A stretch of DNA of 63,131 bases from an uncultured Paraprevotella sp. (GCA_944321565.1 CALULT010000011.1:1-63131); one strand, 5' to 3'. Shown: positions 51,311 through 60,871, numbered from the stretch's first letter. Notes: generated by a model not told the origin, from the letters alone. Numbers and translations: made by a program.

Positions 51311-52411
51311 ATGGAACAATCTTTTTTAGACTATTACAGCCTTGAGCCGGTGACGCGCTGGATTCATGACACGCTCTGTGGCGTGATGCCCGAGGGCTGG
51401 GCCGTGTTCTTGGAGGGGCTGGTGCTGGGTGTCGTCATCCTGCTGGCCTATGCCGTGCTGGCCGTGGTGCTCATCTATATGGAGCGTCGGGTGTGCGGCG
51501 CGTTCCAGTGCCGCATCGGGCCGAACCGCGTGGGCGGCAAGGGTGGCTTGTTGCAGGTGCCGGCCGACGTGTTGAAGATACTCACCAAGGAAATCATCCG
51601 CCTGAAGAACTCCGACCACCTGCTCTACGAGCTGGCTCCTTACCTGGTCATCCTGGCTTCCGTCATCTCCTTCTCTTGCCTGCCGTGGCACAAAGGCGCG
51701 GGAGTGCTCGACATGGAAGTGGGCATCCTCTTCGTGCTGGCTGCGTCGAGCATCGGCATCCTGGGCATCTTGCTGGCCGGATGGAGCAGCAACAGCAAAT
51801 ACACCATCATCGGGGCCGTGCGCAGCGGGGCCATGCTCGTCAGCTACGAGCTGTCGCTGGGCATCACGGTGCTCACGGTGGTCATCCTCAGCGGCACAAT
51901 GAGCATCAGCGGCATCGTGGAGAGCCAAGCCGACGGATGGAACATCTTCAAGGGTCACATCATCACTTTGGTGGCTTTTGTCATCTATCTCATCTCGGGC
52001 AACGCCGAGGCCAACCGCGGGCCGTTTGACCTGGCTGAGGCGGAACAGGAACTGACGGCGGGTTACCACACGGAGTATTCCGGCATGCACTTCGGTTTCT
52101 TCTATCTGGCCGAATACCTGAACCTGTTTATCACGTCGGGCATCGCCGCCACCCTTTTCCTGGGCGGGTGGATGCCGTTGCACGTGGCCGGGTTGGACGG
52201 CTTCAATGCCGTGATGGACTACATCCCCGGCATCGTGTGGTTCTTGGGCAAGACGTTCTTCGTGGTGTTCCTGCTCATGTGGATCCGCTGGACGTACCCG
52301 CGCCTGCGCATCGACCAGGTGCTAAACTTGGAATGGAAGTACCTCATGCCGCTTTCGTTGTTGCTGATGTTGATCATGGTGGTGCTGAAAGTCTATGGCC
52401 TTGTATTTTAA
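51311..52411 (+). CDS. nuoH: NADH-quinone oxidoreductase subunit H
   Basis: 366 residues with eight or nine transmembrane segments. Conserved quinone-chamber sequences: [39 protein letters not shown] and [24 protein letters not shown]. Usual family length is about 325-350; it has a slightly long N-terminus. Confidence 0.96.
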   Translation: MEQSFLDYYSLEPVTRWIHDTLCGVMPEGWAVFLEGLVLGVVILLAYAVLAVVLIYMERRVCGAFQCRIGPNRVGGKGGLLQVPADVLKILTKEIIRLKNSDHLLYELAPYLVILASVISFSCLPWHKGAGVLDMEVGILFVLAASSIGILGILLAGWSSNSKYTIIGAVRSGAMLVSYELSLGITVLTVVILSGTMSISGIVESQADGWNIFKGHIITLVAFVIYLISGNAEANRGPFDLAEAEQELTAGYHTEYSGMHFGFFYLAEYLNLFITSGIAATLFLGGWMPLHVAGLDGFNAVMDYIPGIVWFLGKTFFVVFLLMWIRWTYPRLRIDQVLNLEWKYLMPLSLLLMLIMVVLKVYGLVF

Positions 52412-52423
52412 AACACAGAGGAT

Positions 52424-52924
52424 ATGAATAGTTTCACGAAATATGTCAAGAGATATTGGCGTTCGACGAAGAGCCTGGTGGGCGGCCTGCGCATTTCCAT
52501 CAAGGTGTTCTTCCGCAAGAAGGTGACGGAACAGTATCCCGAAAACCGCCACACGACGCTCTATGTTCCCGAGCGTCACCGTGCCATGCTGGAAATGCCG
52601 CATGATGCGGAAAACCGCCACCATTGCATCGCCTGCGGGCTGTGCCAGATGGCTTGCCCCAACGGGACAATCCGCGTGGTGTCCGAAATGCGCGAAGACG
52701 CCGAAGGCAAGAAGAAACGGGTGCTTGTGCGCTATGAGTACGACTTGGGTGCGTGCATGTTTTGCCAGCTTTGCGTCAATGCCTGCCCGCACGGGGCCAT
52801 CCGTTTCACGAACGAGTTTGAAAATGCCGTGTTCGAACGGGAAAAGCTTCACTTGGTGTTGAACCACGAAGGGAGTACGCTGGCCCCGCCCGCCGCGAAG
52901 AAAGAAAATCCTGTAAACGCATGA
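52424..52924 (+). CDS. nuoI: NADH-quinone oxidoreductase subunit I
   Basis: 166 residues with two [4Fe-4S] motifs: C68, C71, C74 then C78, and C111, C114, C117 then C121. These carry electrons to cluster N2. An amphipathic N-terminal helix anchors it. The second Fe-S loop follows an insert rich in charged residues (REDAEGKKKR). Overlaps nuoJ by 4 bases. Confidence 0.95.
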   Translation: MNSFTKYVKRYWRSTKSLVGGLRISIKVFFRKKVTEQYPENRHTTLYVPERHRAMLEMPHDAENRHHCIACGLCQMACPNGTIRVVSEMREDAEGKKKRVLVRYEYDLGACMFCQLCVNACPHGAIRFTNEFENAVFEREKLHLVLNHEGSTLAPPAAKKENPVNA

Positions 52925-53445
52925 TTAATATGGAAGAGATAACGCTTCAACAAGTCATATTCGGCATCGTCGCCTTGATGATGATGGTGTGTTCGGTGCT
53001 GGCCGTGACATCGGGGAAGATTCTCCGTGCGGCCACGGCACTGCTGTTCGTGCTTTTCGGTACGTCAGTGTTCTATTTCATTTTGGGCTACACCTACCTG
53101 GGGGCCGTGCAGCTGTCCGTCTATGCGGGCGGCATCGTGGTGCTCTATGTGTTTTCCATCCTGCTTACCCGTTCGGACAAGAACATGAACGAACGTATCC
53201 CGCGCGGCCGCTGGTTTGCCGCTTTGGCCACGACGGTCGCGGGTTTCGTGCTGGTGGCGTTCTTGCTGTTGGGGCACGGATTCGCGGACACCGTGATTCC
53301 CGCCCTTGAGGAGTTGAATCCGGGCACGGTGGGCGAAGCACTTATCGGCACGGGCAAGTACCAGTTCGTCCTGCCTTTCGAGGGGGTGAGCGTCTTGTTG
53401 CTGGCTTGCATGATTGGTGCCATCATGATTGCACGTAAACATTAA
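52921..53445 (+). CDS. nuoJ: NADH-quinone oxidoreductase subunit J
   Basis: 174 residues, five transmembrane segments, with the family stretch GTSVFYFILGYTYLGAVQLSVYAGGIVVLYVFSILL. The start ATGATTAATATG overlaps the nuoI stop; the ATG at 52930 is an alternative. Confidence 0.94.
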   Translation: MINMEEITLQQVIFGIVALMMMVCSVLAVTSGKILRAATALLFVLFGTSVFYFILGYTYLGAVQLSVYAGGIVVLYVFSILLTRSDKNMNERIPRGRWFAALATTVAGFVLVAFLLLGHGFADTVIPALEELNPGTVGEALIGTGKYQFVLPFEGVSVLLLACMIGAIMIARKH

Positions 53446-53461
53446 AGGAGGAAAGGAAGTT

Positions 53462-53773
53462 ATGGAAGTACATGTAATTTGTTATTTGTTGGTAGGCGCG
53501 GTGATGCTCTTTGCCGGAGTCTATGGTTTCTTCACGCGGCGCAACCTGCTGGCCACGTTGATTTCGGTGGAACTGATGCTCAACGCCGCGAACATCAACT
53601 TCGCCGTGTTCAACCGCTACCTTTTCCCCGGTGTGCTCGAAGGCCATTTCTTCTCGCTTTTCGGCATTGCCATTTCGGCTGCCGAGACGGCGGTGGCCAT
53701 CGCCATCATGATTAATGTCTATCGCAATGTCCGCAACATCCAGACGGACGACATCAGCGACCTGAAAGGATAA
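53462..53773 (+). CDS. nuoK: NADH-quinone oxidoreductase subunit K
   Basis: 103 residues from the ATG at 53462, which follows the strong ribosome binding site AAAGGAGGAAAGG; the open frame from 53429 adds residues within nuoJ. Three transmembrane helices, SVELMLNAANINF with the proton-channel glutamate and AAETAVAIAIMI with the second. Confidence 0.96.
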   Translation: MEVHVICYLLVGAVMLFAGVYGFFTRRNLLATLISVELMLNAANINFAVFNRYLFPGVLEGHFFSLFGIAISAAETAVAIAIMINVYRNVRNIQTDDISDLKG

Positions 53774-53800
53774 ACGCTAACGCATAAAAGAATTGTTGAT

Positions 53801-55693
53801 ATGGAATATACGATATTGATTCTCCTGTTGCCGGTGTTGAGCTTCCTGCTGCTGGCTTTGGCCGGGATGAAGATGTCCCACCGGGTGTCGGGACTCATCG
53901 GTACGGTGGTGCTGGGCGCGGTGGCAGCATTGAGCTACATGGCGGCCTACGACTATTTCTCGCTCCCGCGCCAGGCCGACGGCACGTTTGCCACGCTTGT
54001 GCCTTGGAATGCGGTGTGGCTGCCTTTCACGGAGTCGCTGCACATTGACATGGGCGTGTTGCTCGACCCCATCTCTGTCATGATGCTCGTGGTGATTTCC
54101 ACCGTGTCGTTCATGGTGCACATCTATTCGTTCGGCTACATGAAGGGCGAACGGGGCTTCCAGCGTTACTACGCTTTCCTGAGCCTGTTCACCTTCTCCA
54201 TGCTGGGGCTGGTGGTGGCCACGAACATTTTCCAGATGTATGTGTTCTGGGAGCTGGTGGGCGTTTCTTCTTACCTGCTCATCGGGTTCTACTACACGAA
54301 GCCCGAGGCCATCGCAGCCTCCAAGAAGGCGTTCATCGTGACGCGCTTCGCCGACTTGGGCTTCCTGATAGGTATCTTGATTTACGGTTTCTACGTGGGG
54401 ACGTTCTCTTTCACTCCCACGGAGACGGGCCTGATGCAAGGCGCGATGATGCTGCCTTTGGCGTTGGGACTGATGTTTGTGGGCGGCGCGGGCAAGAGCG
54501 CCATGTTCCCGTTGCACATCTGGCTGCCCGATGCGATGGAGGGTCCCACTCCGGTGAGCGCGCTCATCCATGCCGCCACGATGGTGGTGGCCGGTGTCTA
54601 TCAGGTGGCGCGAATGTTCCCGCTTTACATCGCATACGCTCCGGACACGTTGCACATCGTGGCTTATGTCGGTGCGTTTACCGCTTTCTACGCGGCCTCT
54701 GTGGCCTGCGTGCAGAGCGACATCAAGCGGGTGCTGGCTTTCTCCACCATCTCGCAAATCGGGTTCATGATGGTGGCCTTGGGTGTCTGCACCGGTGCGC
54801 CGTCGCACGAAGGCGGGCTGGGCTACATGGCTTCCATGTTCCACCTCTTCACGCACGCCATGTTCAAGGCGTTGCTCTTCCTGGGCGCGGGCTGCATCAT
54901 CCATGCCGTGCACAGCAACGAGATGTCCACCATGGGAGGACTTCGCAAGTACATGCCCGTGACGCATATCACTTTCCTCATCGCCTGTCTGGCCATTTCG
55001 GGCATACCGCCGTTCTCCGGGTTCTTCTCGAAGGACGAGATCCTGACGGCCTGCTTTGCCTTCAGCCCCGTGATGGGCTGGATTATGACCTTGATCGCTG
55101 GCATGACGGCCTTTTACATGTTCCGCTTGTATTACGGCATTTTCTGGGGCCGGGAGAACAAGGAGCTGCATGCCGCGCACGTGCCGCATGAAAGCCCGCT
55201 CTCGATGACGTTCCCGCTGATGGTGCTGGCGGCCATTACGTGTGTGGCCGGTTTCATACCCTTCGGCCATTTTGTGACGGGCGACGGGCTGTCGTATGAC
55301 ATCCACCTGGATGCCACGGTGGCCGCGACGAGCTGCGTGGTGGCCGTGGTGGCAATTGCCTTGGCCACGTTCATGTATGCCCGCGACACACAACCTGTGG
55401 CCGACGCTTTGGCGCGCCGTTTCCCGAGGTTGCACGAGGCGGCTTACCGCCGTTTCTACATGGACGAAGCCTGGCTGTTCGTGACGAAGCGCATCATTTT
55501 CCGCTGTGTGTCGCGTCCCGTCGCGTGGTTCGACCGCCACGTGGTGGACGGCTTCATGAACTTCCTGGCTTGGGCGGCCAACGCTTCAGGCGAGGAAGTG
55601 CAGCCGATGCAAAGCGGCCGCATCCAGGCTTATGTGTTGTGGTTCATGGCGGGCATCATCGTGCTGACACTGATGTTGCTGCTGTGCGTGTGA
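53801..55693 (+). CDS. nuoL: NADH-quinone oxidoreductase subunit L
   Basis: 630 residues, antiporter-like subunit of the distal membrane arm. Seen: FWELVGVSSYLLIGFYY, GKSAMFPLHIWLPDAMEGPTPVSALIHAATMVVAG, and the C-terminal lateral helix region. It drives proton translocation together with NuoM and NuoN. Confidence 0.96.
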   Translation: MEYTILILLLPVLSFLLLALAGMKMSHRVSGLIGTVVLGAVAALSYMAAYDYFSLPRQADGTFATLVPWNAVWLPFTESLHIDMGVLLDPISVMMLVVISTVSFMVHIYSFGYMKGERGFQRYYAFLSLFTFSMLGLVVATNIFQMYVFWELVGVSSYLLIGFYYTKPEAIAASKKAFIVTRFADLGFLIGILIYGFYVGTFSFTPTETGLMQGAMMLPLALGLMFVGGAGKSAMFPLHIWLPDAMEGPTPVSALIHAATMVVAGVYQVARMFPLYIAYAPDTLHIVAYVGAFTAFYAASVACVQSDIKRVLAFSTISQIGFMMVALGVCTGAPSHEGGLGYMASMFHLFTHAMFKALLFLGAGCIIHAVHSNEMSTMGGLRKYMPVTHITFLIACLAISGIPPFSGFFSKDEILTACFAFSPVMGWIMTLIAGMTAFYMFRLYYGIFWGRENKELHAAHVPHESPLSMTFPLMVLAAITCVAGFIPFGHFVTGDGLSYDIHLDATVAATSCVVAVVAIALATFMYARDTQPVADALARRFPRLHEAAYRRFYMDEAWLFVTKRIIFRCVSRPVAWFDRHVVDGFMNFLAWAANASGEEVQPMQSGRIQAYVLWFMAGIIVLTLMLLLCV

Positions 55694-55722
55694 TTCTTTA
55701 ACGGTGTAAACAAAATAACGAT

Positions 55723-57216
55723 ATGAATATATTAAGTCTTTTCGTGTTGATTCCCGCGCTGATGCTGTTGGGGCTTTGGGCGGCCCGCAGCATAAACCAG
55801 GTGCGGGGCGTGATGGTGGCGGGCGCGTCGGCGTTGCTGGCACTGTCCGTGTGGCTCACGGTGGCCTACCTGCAGGCGCGGGGCGCGGGCGAGACGGCGG
55901 AGATGCTCTTCACCGACAGCGTGATGTGGTATGCGCCGTTGCACATCTGTTATTCCGTGGGCGTGGACGGCATTTCGGTGGTGATGCTGCTCCTGAGTGC
56001 CATCATCGTGTTTACGGGCACTTTCGCTTCGTGGAAGCTGCAGCCGCTGACGAAGGAATACTTCCTGTGGTTCACGTTGCTGAGCACGGGTGTGTTCGGT
56101 TTCTTCATTTCCACCGACCTGTTCACGATGTTCATGTTCTACGAAGTCGCGCTCATTCCGATGTATCTGCTCATCGGTGTGTGGGGCAGCGGGCGCAAGG
56201 AGTATGCCGCCATGAAGCTGACGTTGATGCTCATGGGTGGTTCGGCCTTCCTGCTTATCGGCATCTTGGGCATCTATTACGGTGCCGGGGCGCAGACGAT
56301 GGACGTGGTGGAGCTGGCGCGGCTGCACAACATTCCGGAGAGCATGCAGCATGTGTTCTTCCCTGCGGTGTTCCTGGGCTTCGGTGTGCTGGGCGCGCTG
56401 TTCCCCTTCCACACATGGAGTCCCGACGGTCATGCTTCGGCACCCACGGCGGTGTCGATGTTGCATGCCGGCGTGTTGATGAAGCTGGGAGGCTACGGCT
56501 GTTTCCGCGTGGCGATGTACCTGATGCCGGAAGGATTGGCCGCATGGGGCGATTTCTTCTTGGTGTTGACGACGATTTCCGTGGTCTATGGCGCGTTCAG
56601 CGCGGTGGTGCAGACCGACCTGAAATACATTAACGCTTATTCTTCCGTGAGCCACTGCGGGCTGGTGCTCTTCGCCCTGCTGATGATGACGCGCACGAGT
56701 TGCACGGGGGCCATCCTGCAGATGTTGAGCCACGGCCTGATGACGGCACTCTTCTTTGCCCTTATCGGCATGATTTACGGTCGGACGCACACCCGCGACG
56801 TGCGGGAGCTGAGCGGGCTGATGAAAATCATGCCCTTCCTGGCCGTGGGTTACGTGGTGGCCGGCTTGGCCAACCTGGGATTGCCCGGCCTGAGCGGTTT
56901 CGTGGCCGAGATGACGGTCTTTGTCGGCTCGTTCGAGCATGCGGACGTGTTCCACCGCACCTGTACCATCATCGCCACGACGAGTATCGTCGTCACGGCG
57001 GTCTATATCCTGCGCGTGGTGGGCAAGATTCTTTTCGGCACGTGCCACAACCCGGCGCACTTGAAGCTGACCGACGCCACGTGGGACGAACGCCTCGCCG
57101 TCATCTGCCTCATTGTTTGCGTGGCAGGTCTTGGCCTTGCCCCGTGGTGGGTGAGCGATGCCATCGGCGGGAGCGTGGAGCCGATAGTTTCCCATTTGCT
57201 TGTGTTGAATCCTTAA
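55723..57216 (+). CDS. nuoM: NADH-quinone oxidoreductase subunit M
   Basis: 497 residues, antiporter-like. Seen: FYEVALIPMYLLIGVWG with the channel glutamate, LFPFHTWSPDGHASAPTAVSMLHAGVLMKLGGYG and LTTISVVYGAFSAVVQTDLK. Between nuoL (29-base gap) and nuoN (12-base gap). Confidence 0.96.
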   Translation: MNILSLFVLIPALMLLGLWAARSINQVRGVMVAGASALLALSVWLTVAYLQARGAGETAEMLFTDSVMWYAPLHICYSVGVDGISVVMLLLSAIIVFTGTFASWKLQPLTKEYFLWFTLLSTGVFGFFISTDLFTMFMFYEVALIPMYLLIGVWGSGRKEYAAMKLTLMLMGGSAFLLIGILGIYYGAGAQTMDVVELARLHNIPESMQHVFFPAVFLGFGVLGALFPFHTWSPDGHASAPTAVSMLHAGVLMKLGGYGCFRVAMYLMPEGLAAWGDFFLVLTTISVVYGAFSAVVQTDLKYINAYSSVSHCGLVLFALLMMTRTSCTGAILQMLSHGLMTALFFALIGMIYGRTHTRDVRELSGLMKIMPFLAVGYVVAGLANLGLPGLSGFVAEMTVFVGSFEHADVFHRTCTIIATTSIVVTAVYILRVVGKILFGTCHNPAHLKLTDATWDERLAVICLIVCVAGLGLAPWWVSDAIGGSVEPIVSHLLVLNP

Positions 57217-57228
57217 TGCTTTGCTGAA

Positions 57229-58671
57229 ATGAATAATAGTAATTTATCTGCTATATTGTCGTTGCATGCCGAATTGTCACTGGTGGTGGTGCTGGTGGTG
57301 GTGCTGTTGGCCGATTTGTTGCGCAAGCCCGATGCCGGCGGACGTTGGTTTCGTGTGATGGTATGCTTGTTGATGGGCGTCCAAGTGTTTCTTGACCTTA
57401 CACCGGATGCGCGTTCGCTTTTCGGCGGCATGTATGTGAACACTCCTTTCACCTCCGTGGTCAAGAGCATCCTCTCTGCCGGTACGCTGCTCGTCTTCCT
57501 GCAGTGCGGCGAATGGCTGGGAAGGCGCGACACGCGCTTCCGCCAAGGCGAGTTCTACGTGCTCACGCTCAGCACCCTGCTGGGCATGTTCTTCATGCTC
57601 TCTTCCGGTCATTTCCTGATGTTCTACATAGGGCTTGAGACGGCGAGCATCCCGATGGCCTGCGTGGTGGCGATGGACAAGTACCGCCACCACAGTGCGG
57701 AGGCCGGGGCGAAGTTCATCCTCTCGTCCATGTTCTCTTCCGCGTTGTTGCTCTACGGCCTTTCGCTGCTCTACGGCACGTGTGGCACGCTCTATTTCGC
57801 CGATGTGCCCGGCCTGTTGCAGGGCAGCCCGTTGCAGCAGCTGGCTCTCGTGCTCTTTATCGCCGGCATGGGCTTCAAGATGAGCCTCGTGCCTTTCCAC
57901 CTGTGGACGGCCGATGTCTATCAGGGTGCGCCCACGGGCGTGACGGCCTATTTGAGCGTCATTTCCAAGGGAGCCGCCGCCGTGGCTTTGGCCGTGGTGT
58001 TGCGTTTCGTGTTCCCGTTGATGAAGGACGACTGGACGCTCACGATAGCCGTGCTCTCCGTGGTGAGCATCACGGTGGCCAACCTCATGGCCATCCTACA
58101 AGGCGACATGAAGCGTTTCATGGCTTTCAGTAGCATCTCCCAGGCAGGCTACATCGTGCTGGGCGCGTTGGCGGGCACGACGCAGGGCATGGCTTCCATG
58201 GCCTACTATATTGCCGTGTATGTGGTGGCCAACGTGGCGGTATTCGCCGTCATCAGTACCATTGAGCAACATACGGGCGGGCTGACTTCGCGCGACGACT
58301 ACCGCGGCCTCTACCGCACCAACCCGCGCCTGACGCTCGTCATGACGCTGGCTCTCTTCTCGTTGGGCGGCATCCCGCCTTTCGCGGGCTTCTTCTCGAA
58401 GTTCTTCATCTTCGCCGCCGCTTTCGAGGAAGGCTGGTGGGTGGTGGTTTTCCTGGCTTTGCTGAACACCATCATTTCGCTCTACTACTACCTGCTTGTG
58501 GTGAAGGCCATGTACATTTCCGAGCCAGAGGATGGCCGGTGTGTCGTGGCGCCGATGCGCAGCGCGCCGGGTGTGCGCCTCTGTCTCGTGCTCTGCGTGG
58601 CGGGCATTTGCGCCTTGGGTCTCTGCAGCGGTTTTTACGAAGGATTGGAGTATTGGGCTGAAGCACTTTAA
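57229..58671 (+). CDS. nuoN: NADH-quinone oxidoreductase subunit N
   Basis: 480 residues, antiporter-like. Seen: FYIGLETASIPMACVVAMDKY, SLVPFHLWTADVYQGAPTGVTAYLSVISKGAA and MAFSSISQAGYIVLG. Last gene of the complex. No nuoE, nuoF or nuoG is present, so this is the form without the NADH-oxidising module; the electron donor is not shown by the sequence. A terminator follows. Confidence 0.96.
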   Translation: MNNSNLSAILSLHAELSLVVVLVVVLLADLLRKPDAGGRWFRVMVCLLMGVQVFLDLTPDARSLFGGMYVNTPFTSVVKSILSAGTLLVFLQCGEWLGRRDTRFRQGEFYVLTLSTLLGMFFMLSSGHFLMFYIGLETASIPMACVVAMDKYRHHSAEAGAKFILSSMFSSALLLYGLSLLYGTCGTLYFADVPGLLQGSPLQQLALVLFIAGMGFKMSLVPFHLWTADVYQGAPTGVTAYLSVISKGAAAVALAVVLRFVFPLMKDDWTLTIAVLSVVSITVANLMAILQGDMKRFMAFSSISQAGYIVLGALAGTTQGMASMAYYIAVYVVANVAVFAVISTIEQHTGGLTSRDDYRGLYRTNPRLTLVMTLALFSLGGIPPFAGFFSKFFIFAAAFEEGWWVVVFLALLNTIISLYYYLLVVKAMYISEPEDGRCVVAPMRSAPGVRLCLVLCVAGICALGLCSGFYEGLEYWAEAL

Positions 58672-58696
58672 GGGAATCCCCATTAAACGATAAAGC

Positions 58697-58745
58697 CAAC
58701 AAGGCCAATTGGAACCAATTAGTCCAATTGGCCTTGTTGCTTTTT
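58697..58745 (+). terminator. Bidirectional terminator between nuoN and the cytidylyltransferase gene
   Basis: Perfect 17-bp stem (58697-58713 with 58723-58739; left arm CAACAAGGCCAATTGGA), loop of nine, then CTTTTT on the plus strand. The loop contains the stop codon of the convergent minus-strand gene and the right arm encodes its last residues QQGQLD. Confidence 0.9.
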
Positions 58746-59465
58746 AGCCAATCTGTGTTCGAGAATGGCTTCCAAAATGTCAAGGTCTTCGGGAATGGTA
58801 AGCTTGAAATTCAACTCACTGCCAGGAGCAATATGCAATACACGACCTGGGAAAACCTCTGCCATGAAAGTGTAGAGCGACTGCGAATCCGCTATGCCAC
58901 TATGGTCAGCTTCATGAAAAGCCTCCACCAACTCTGTCAAACGAAATGTTTGAGGAGTCTGTGCCCTGAAAAGTCGCTCGCGGGGTATGCACTCGTGAGA
59001 TGACACGCCATCTTCGCTTACCATGTAAGCTTCGTTGCTCTTCACGGCGGTAATGGCATCCCCAAACGCACCAAACGTGCGCAGGTTGAGCGTGATCAAC
59101 TCGTCTGACAACAACGGCCGCACGGCCTCATGCACCATCACAGCCGGATTCGCCGCGCCATAAACGGCCTGCAAGCCTTCCACTCCGTTGCGTACCGACT
59201 GCAGGCTCGTGTCACCCGCCGGGAAAATGCCCGCCAGCTTGGCAATACCTTCCGCCCTCGCTGTCGTACGCACGAAATCCTCCCATTCCGCCGCACACAC
59301 CACATACATGGCATCCACGCCCGGATGGTACTGGAACGTACGCATGGCATATGTGATGACAGGATGCCCCGCCACCTCCATGAATTGTTTCGGCCGCCCG
59401 CCGGGAATGCGACGCCCGTGTCCGCCGGCCAGCAACAATGCGACCACACTATTTTCTTCCGCCAT
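58719..59465 (-). CDS. IspD/TarI-like cytidylyltransferase
   Basis: 248 residues from the ATG at 59465 (MAEENSVVALLLAGGHGRRI); the open frame to 59603 lies in the upstream gene. Nucleotidyltransferase fold with LLAGGHGRR and PKQFMEV near the start, VHEAVRPLL at 111-119 and AQTPQTF at 168-174. In most IspD proteins the third motif is HDAARP; here it is HEAVRP, and IPRERLFRAQTPQTFR looks closer to TarI-type (CDP-ribitol) enzymes. The start overlaps a CDP-alcohol phosphotransferase gene by 17 bases. It may therefore make a CDP-polyol for that enzyme rather than an isoprenoid precursor; IspD function is not excluded. Confidence 0.8.
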   Translation of the reverse strand: MAEENSVVALLLAGGHGRRIPGGRPKQFMEVAGHPVITYAMRTFQYHPGVDAMYVVCAAEWEDFVRTTARAEGIAKLAGIFPAGDTSLQSVRNGVEGLQAVYGAANPAVMVHEAVRPLLSDELITLNLRTFGAFGDAITAVKSNEAYMVSEDGVSSHECIPRERLFRAQTPQTFRLTELVEAFHEADHSGIADSQSLYTFMAEVFPGRVLHIAPGSELNFKLTIPEDLDILEAILEHRLAKKQQGQLD

Positions 59466-60399
59466 TCTCCAACTCTTTTGTGAACTCCGCGCAAAACTTT
59501 TCATGCACGTGACGTGTGTAATAACGCAGAGCTTCGAGCACTGTGACTTCAAAAAGGGGATAAATCCAAGGCAGCCCCACCAACAACGCGAGGAACAACA
59601 CACCCACCCGCGTGTCGAATGTCAGGACGTTGGCCCACTTCATCAGCGGGAGGCTTTTGACACGGAACCTGTCCCTCAACTCCTGCGGCACCCCGTCGGG
59701 ACAGCGTTCCTGCACCAAGGCATAAAACCTTTGGAAACACGGTGTCATTCGCTCTTGCCCGCGGGTGTAATTCCCATAAAAATAGAGATATATCTTGTGG
59801 AACCATTCCTCGCGGTTCCAAGGCAACGACCGCATCAGGGCACGTTGCTGAACAAACGTGTCCAACTCACTGCCCGCCGCGCCTTTGAGAAAAAACAAGT
59901 GAATATTGCGGTAATAGTCGGCCAAAGCGCATTGACGCGCATGGCAATAGAAGCCCGCGTAGGCGCACAGCAACCAAATCCATGCACCCCATTGACCGCC
60001 CCACGGAGCTGGCTCCCACGTCAGACGCAAAGTGATGAACAAATAGATGAAGAAAAACCACACATCGCCCGCAAAACCATCCAGTATCCGGCCTATCAGT
60101 GTCTTCTTTCCCGTCATACGCGCCAATTGCCCGTCGGCACAGTCATACCAATTGGCCCAAACCAGCAGCAACATGCCCACGAGGTTCAGGCGCACATCGT
60201 CCGGATAGAAAAACACTCCCGCCGCCGACCCGATAACGATGGACAACAAGGTGACGGCGATAGGATGCACATGGAGCTTCTTGAACAACACGGCCCAAAG
60301 GTAACCCGGCGTACGGGTCACATATAGCTCGAAAGCCCCTTCCGTGTCTTCCGATTTCATCGTGGCTTGCACCCTCTCTTTCAGCGTTAGAGATGTCAT
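59449..60399 (-). CDS. CDP-alcohol phosphatidyltransferase-family membrane protein
   Basis: 316 residues from the ATG at 60399, preceded by the ribosome binding site CAGGAGGCAA. The CDP-alcohol motif is D86xxDGxxAR, G103, D107, but the last Asp expected at 111 is Gly, with Asp at 112 (sequence GRILDGFAGDVW), so the motif is shifted by one. About five to six transmembrane segments, with a long soluble loop (about 170-270) rich in charged and aromatic residues. It probably moves a phospho-alcohol from a CDP-alcohol onto a hydroxyl acceptor. Substrate unknown; see the overlapping cytidylyltransferase gene. Confidence 0.85.
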   Translation of the reverse strand: MTSLTLKERVQATMKSEDTEGAFELYVTRTPGYLWAVLFKKLHVHPIAVTLLSIVIGSAAGVFFYPDDVRLNLVGMLLLVWANWYDCADGQLARMTGKKTLIGRILDGFAGDVWFFFIYLFITLRLTWEPAPWGGQWGAWIWLLCAYAGFYCHARQCALADYYRNIHLFFLKGAAGSELDTFVQQRALMRSLPWNREEWFHKIYLYFYGNYTRGQERMTPCFQRFYALVQERCPDGVPQELRDRFRVKSLPLMKWANVLTFDTRVGVLFLALLVGLPWIYPLFEVTVLEALRYYTRHVHEKFCAEFTKELENGGRK

Positions 60400-60692
60400 G
60401 ATTGCCTCCTGTATGATTCTTTTCCTTTTTACTCTGACCACAAAACAGTGCAATATTCGCAAAAAAAAGTGAATTTTGCAAGCCTATGGAAAAAAAGAAA
60501 ACGAAAAACGCCATAATTATGGCCTTCCATGCCATCCGGACACAACCTGTAAAGGTTCTTTTCGCCACAATTTATTCCCGATTTTATAACTGGATACCCC
60601 AATCTCAGAACGGGACACAACCCATAAACGGCAAAAAGACACAGGGAAACCGGAAAAACAACCTTGCACAGAATAACACGTTCGCCCAAGAC

Positions 60693-60742
60693 ATCTCTGT
60701 CTTTAGGCTAAAGATACGTATCTGCAGCCTAAAGACAGAGAT
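60693..60742. repeat. 50-bp concentric palindrome
   Basis: Outer arms ATCTCTGTCTTTAGGCT (60693-60709) and its exact complement (60726-60742) surround the 12-bp perfect palindrome AGATACGTATCT (60712-60723) on the same centre; only two of 25 pairs mismatch. It is not placed as a terminator, since both neighbours start away from it. Confidence 0.88.
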
Positions 60743-60863
60743 TTTATCGCAGGGAACAAACTTTTTCCCAACAGAACCGGATTTTTCCGGCTTTGCCGCA
60801 CATGAATGAAACGTTCGCGGACATAATGTAAGCTCGTTGTTTCCGGCTTAACGGATTTATTCT

Positions 60864-60871
60864 TAATTTTG
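60864..60871 (+). promoter_or_regulatory. Promoter -7 box TAATTTTG of ychF
   Basis: Exact TAnnTTTG, 48 bases before ychF. Confidence 0.6.

Noticed and set aside
60486-60809. 107-residue plus-strand frame starting MEKKKTKNAII
   Set aside because: It runs through the nested palindrome, shows no domain, and has only a weak promoter-like GAATTTTG upstream. A small gene is not fully excluded.
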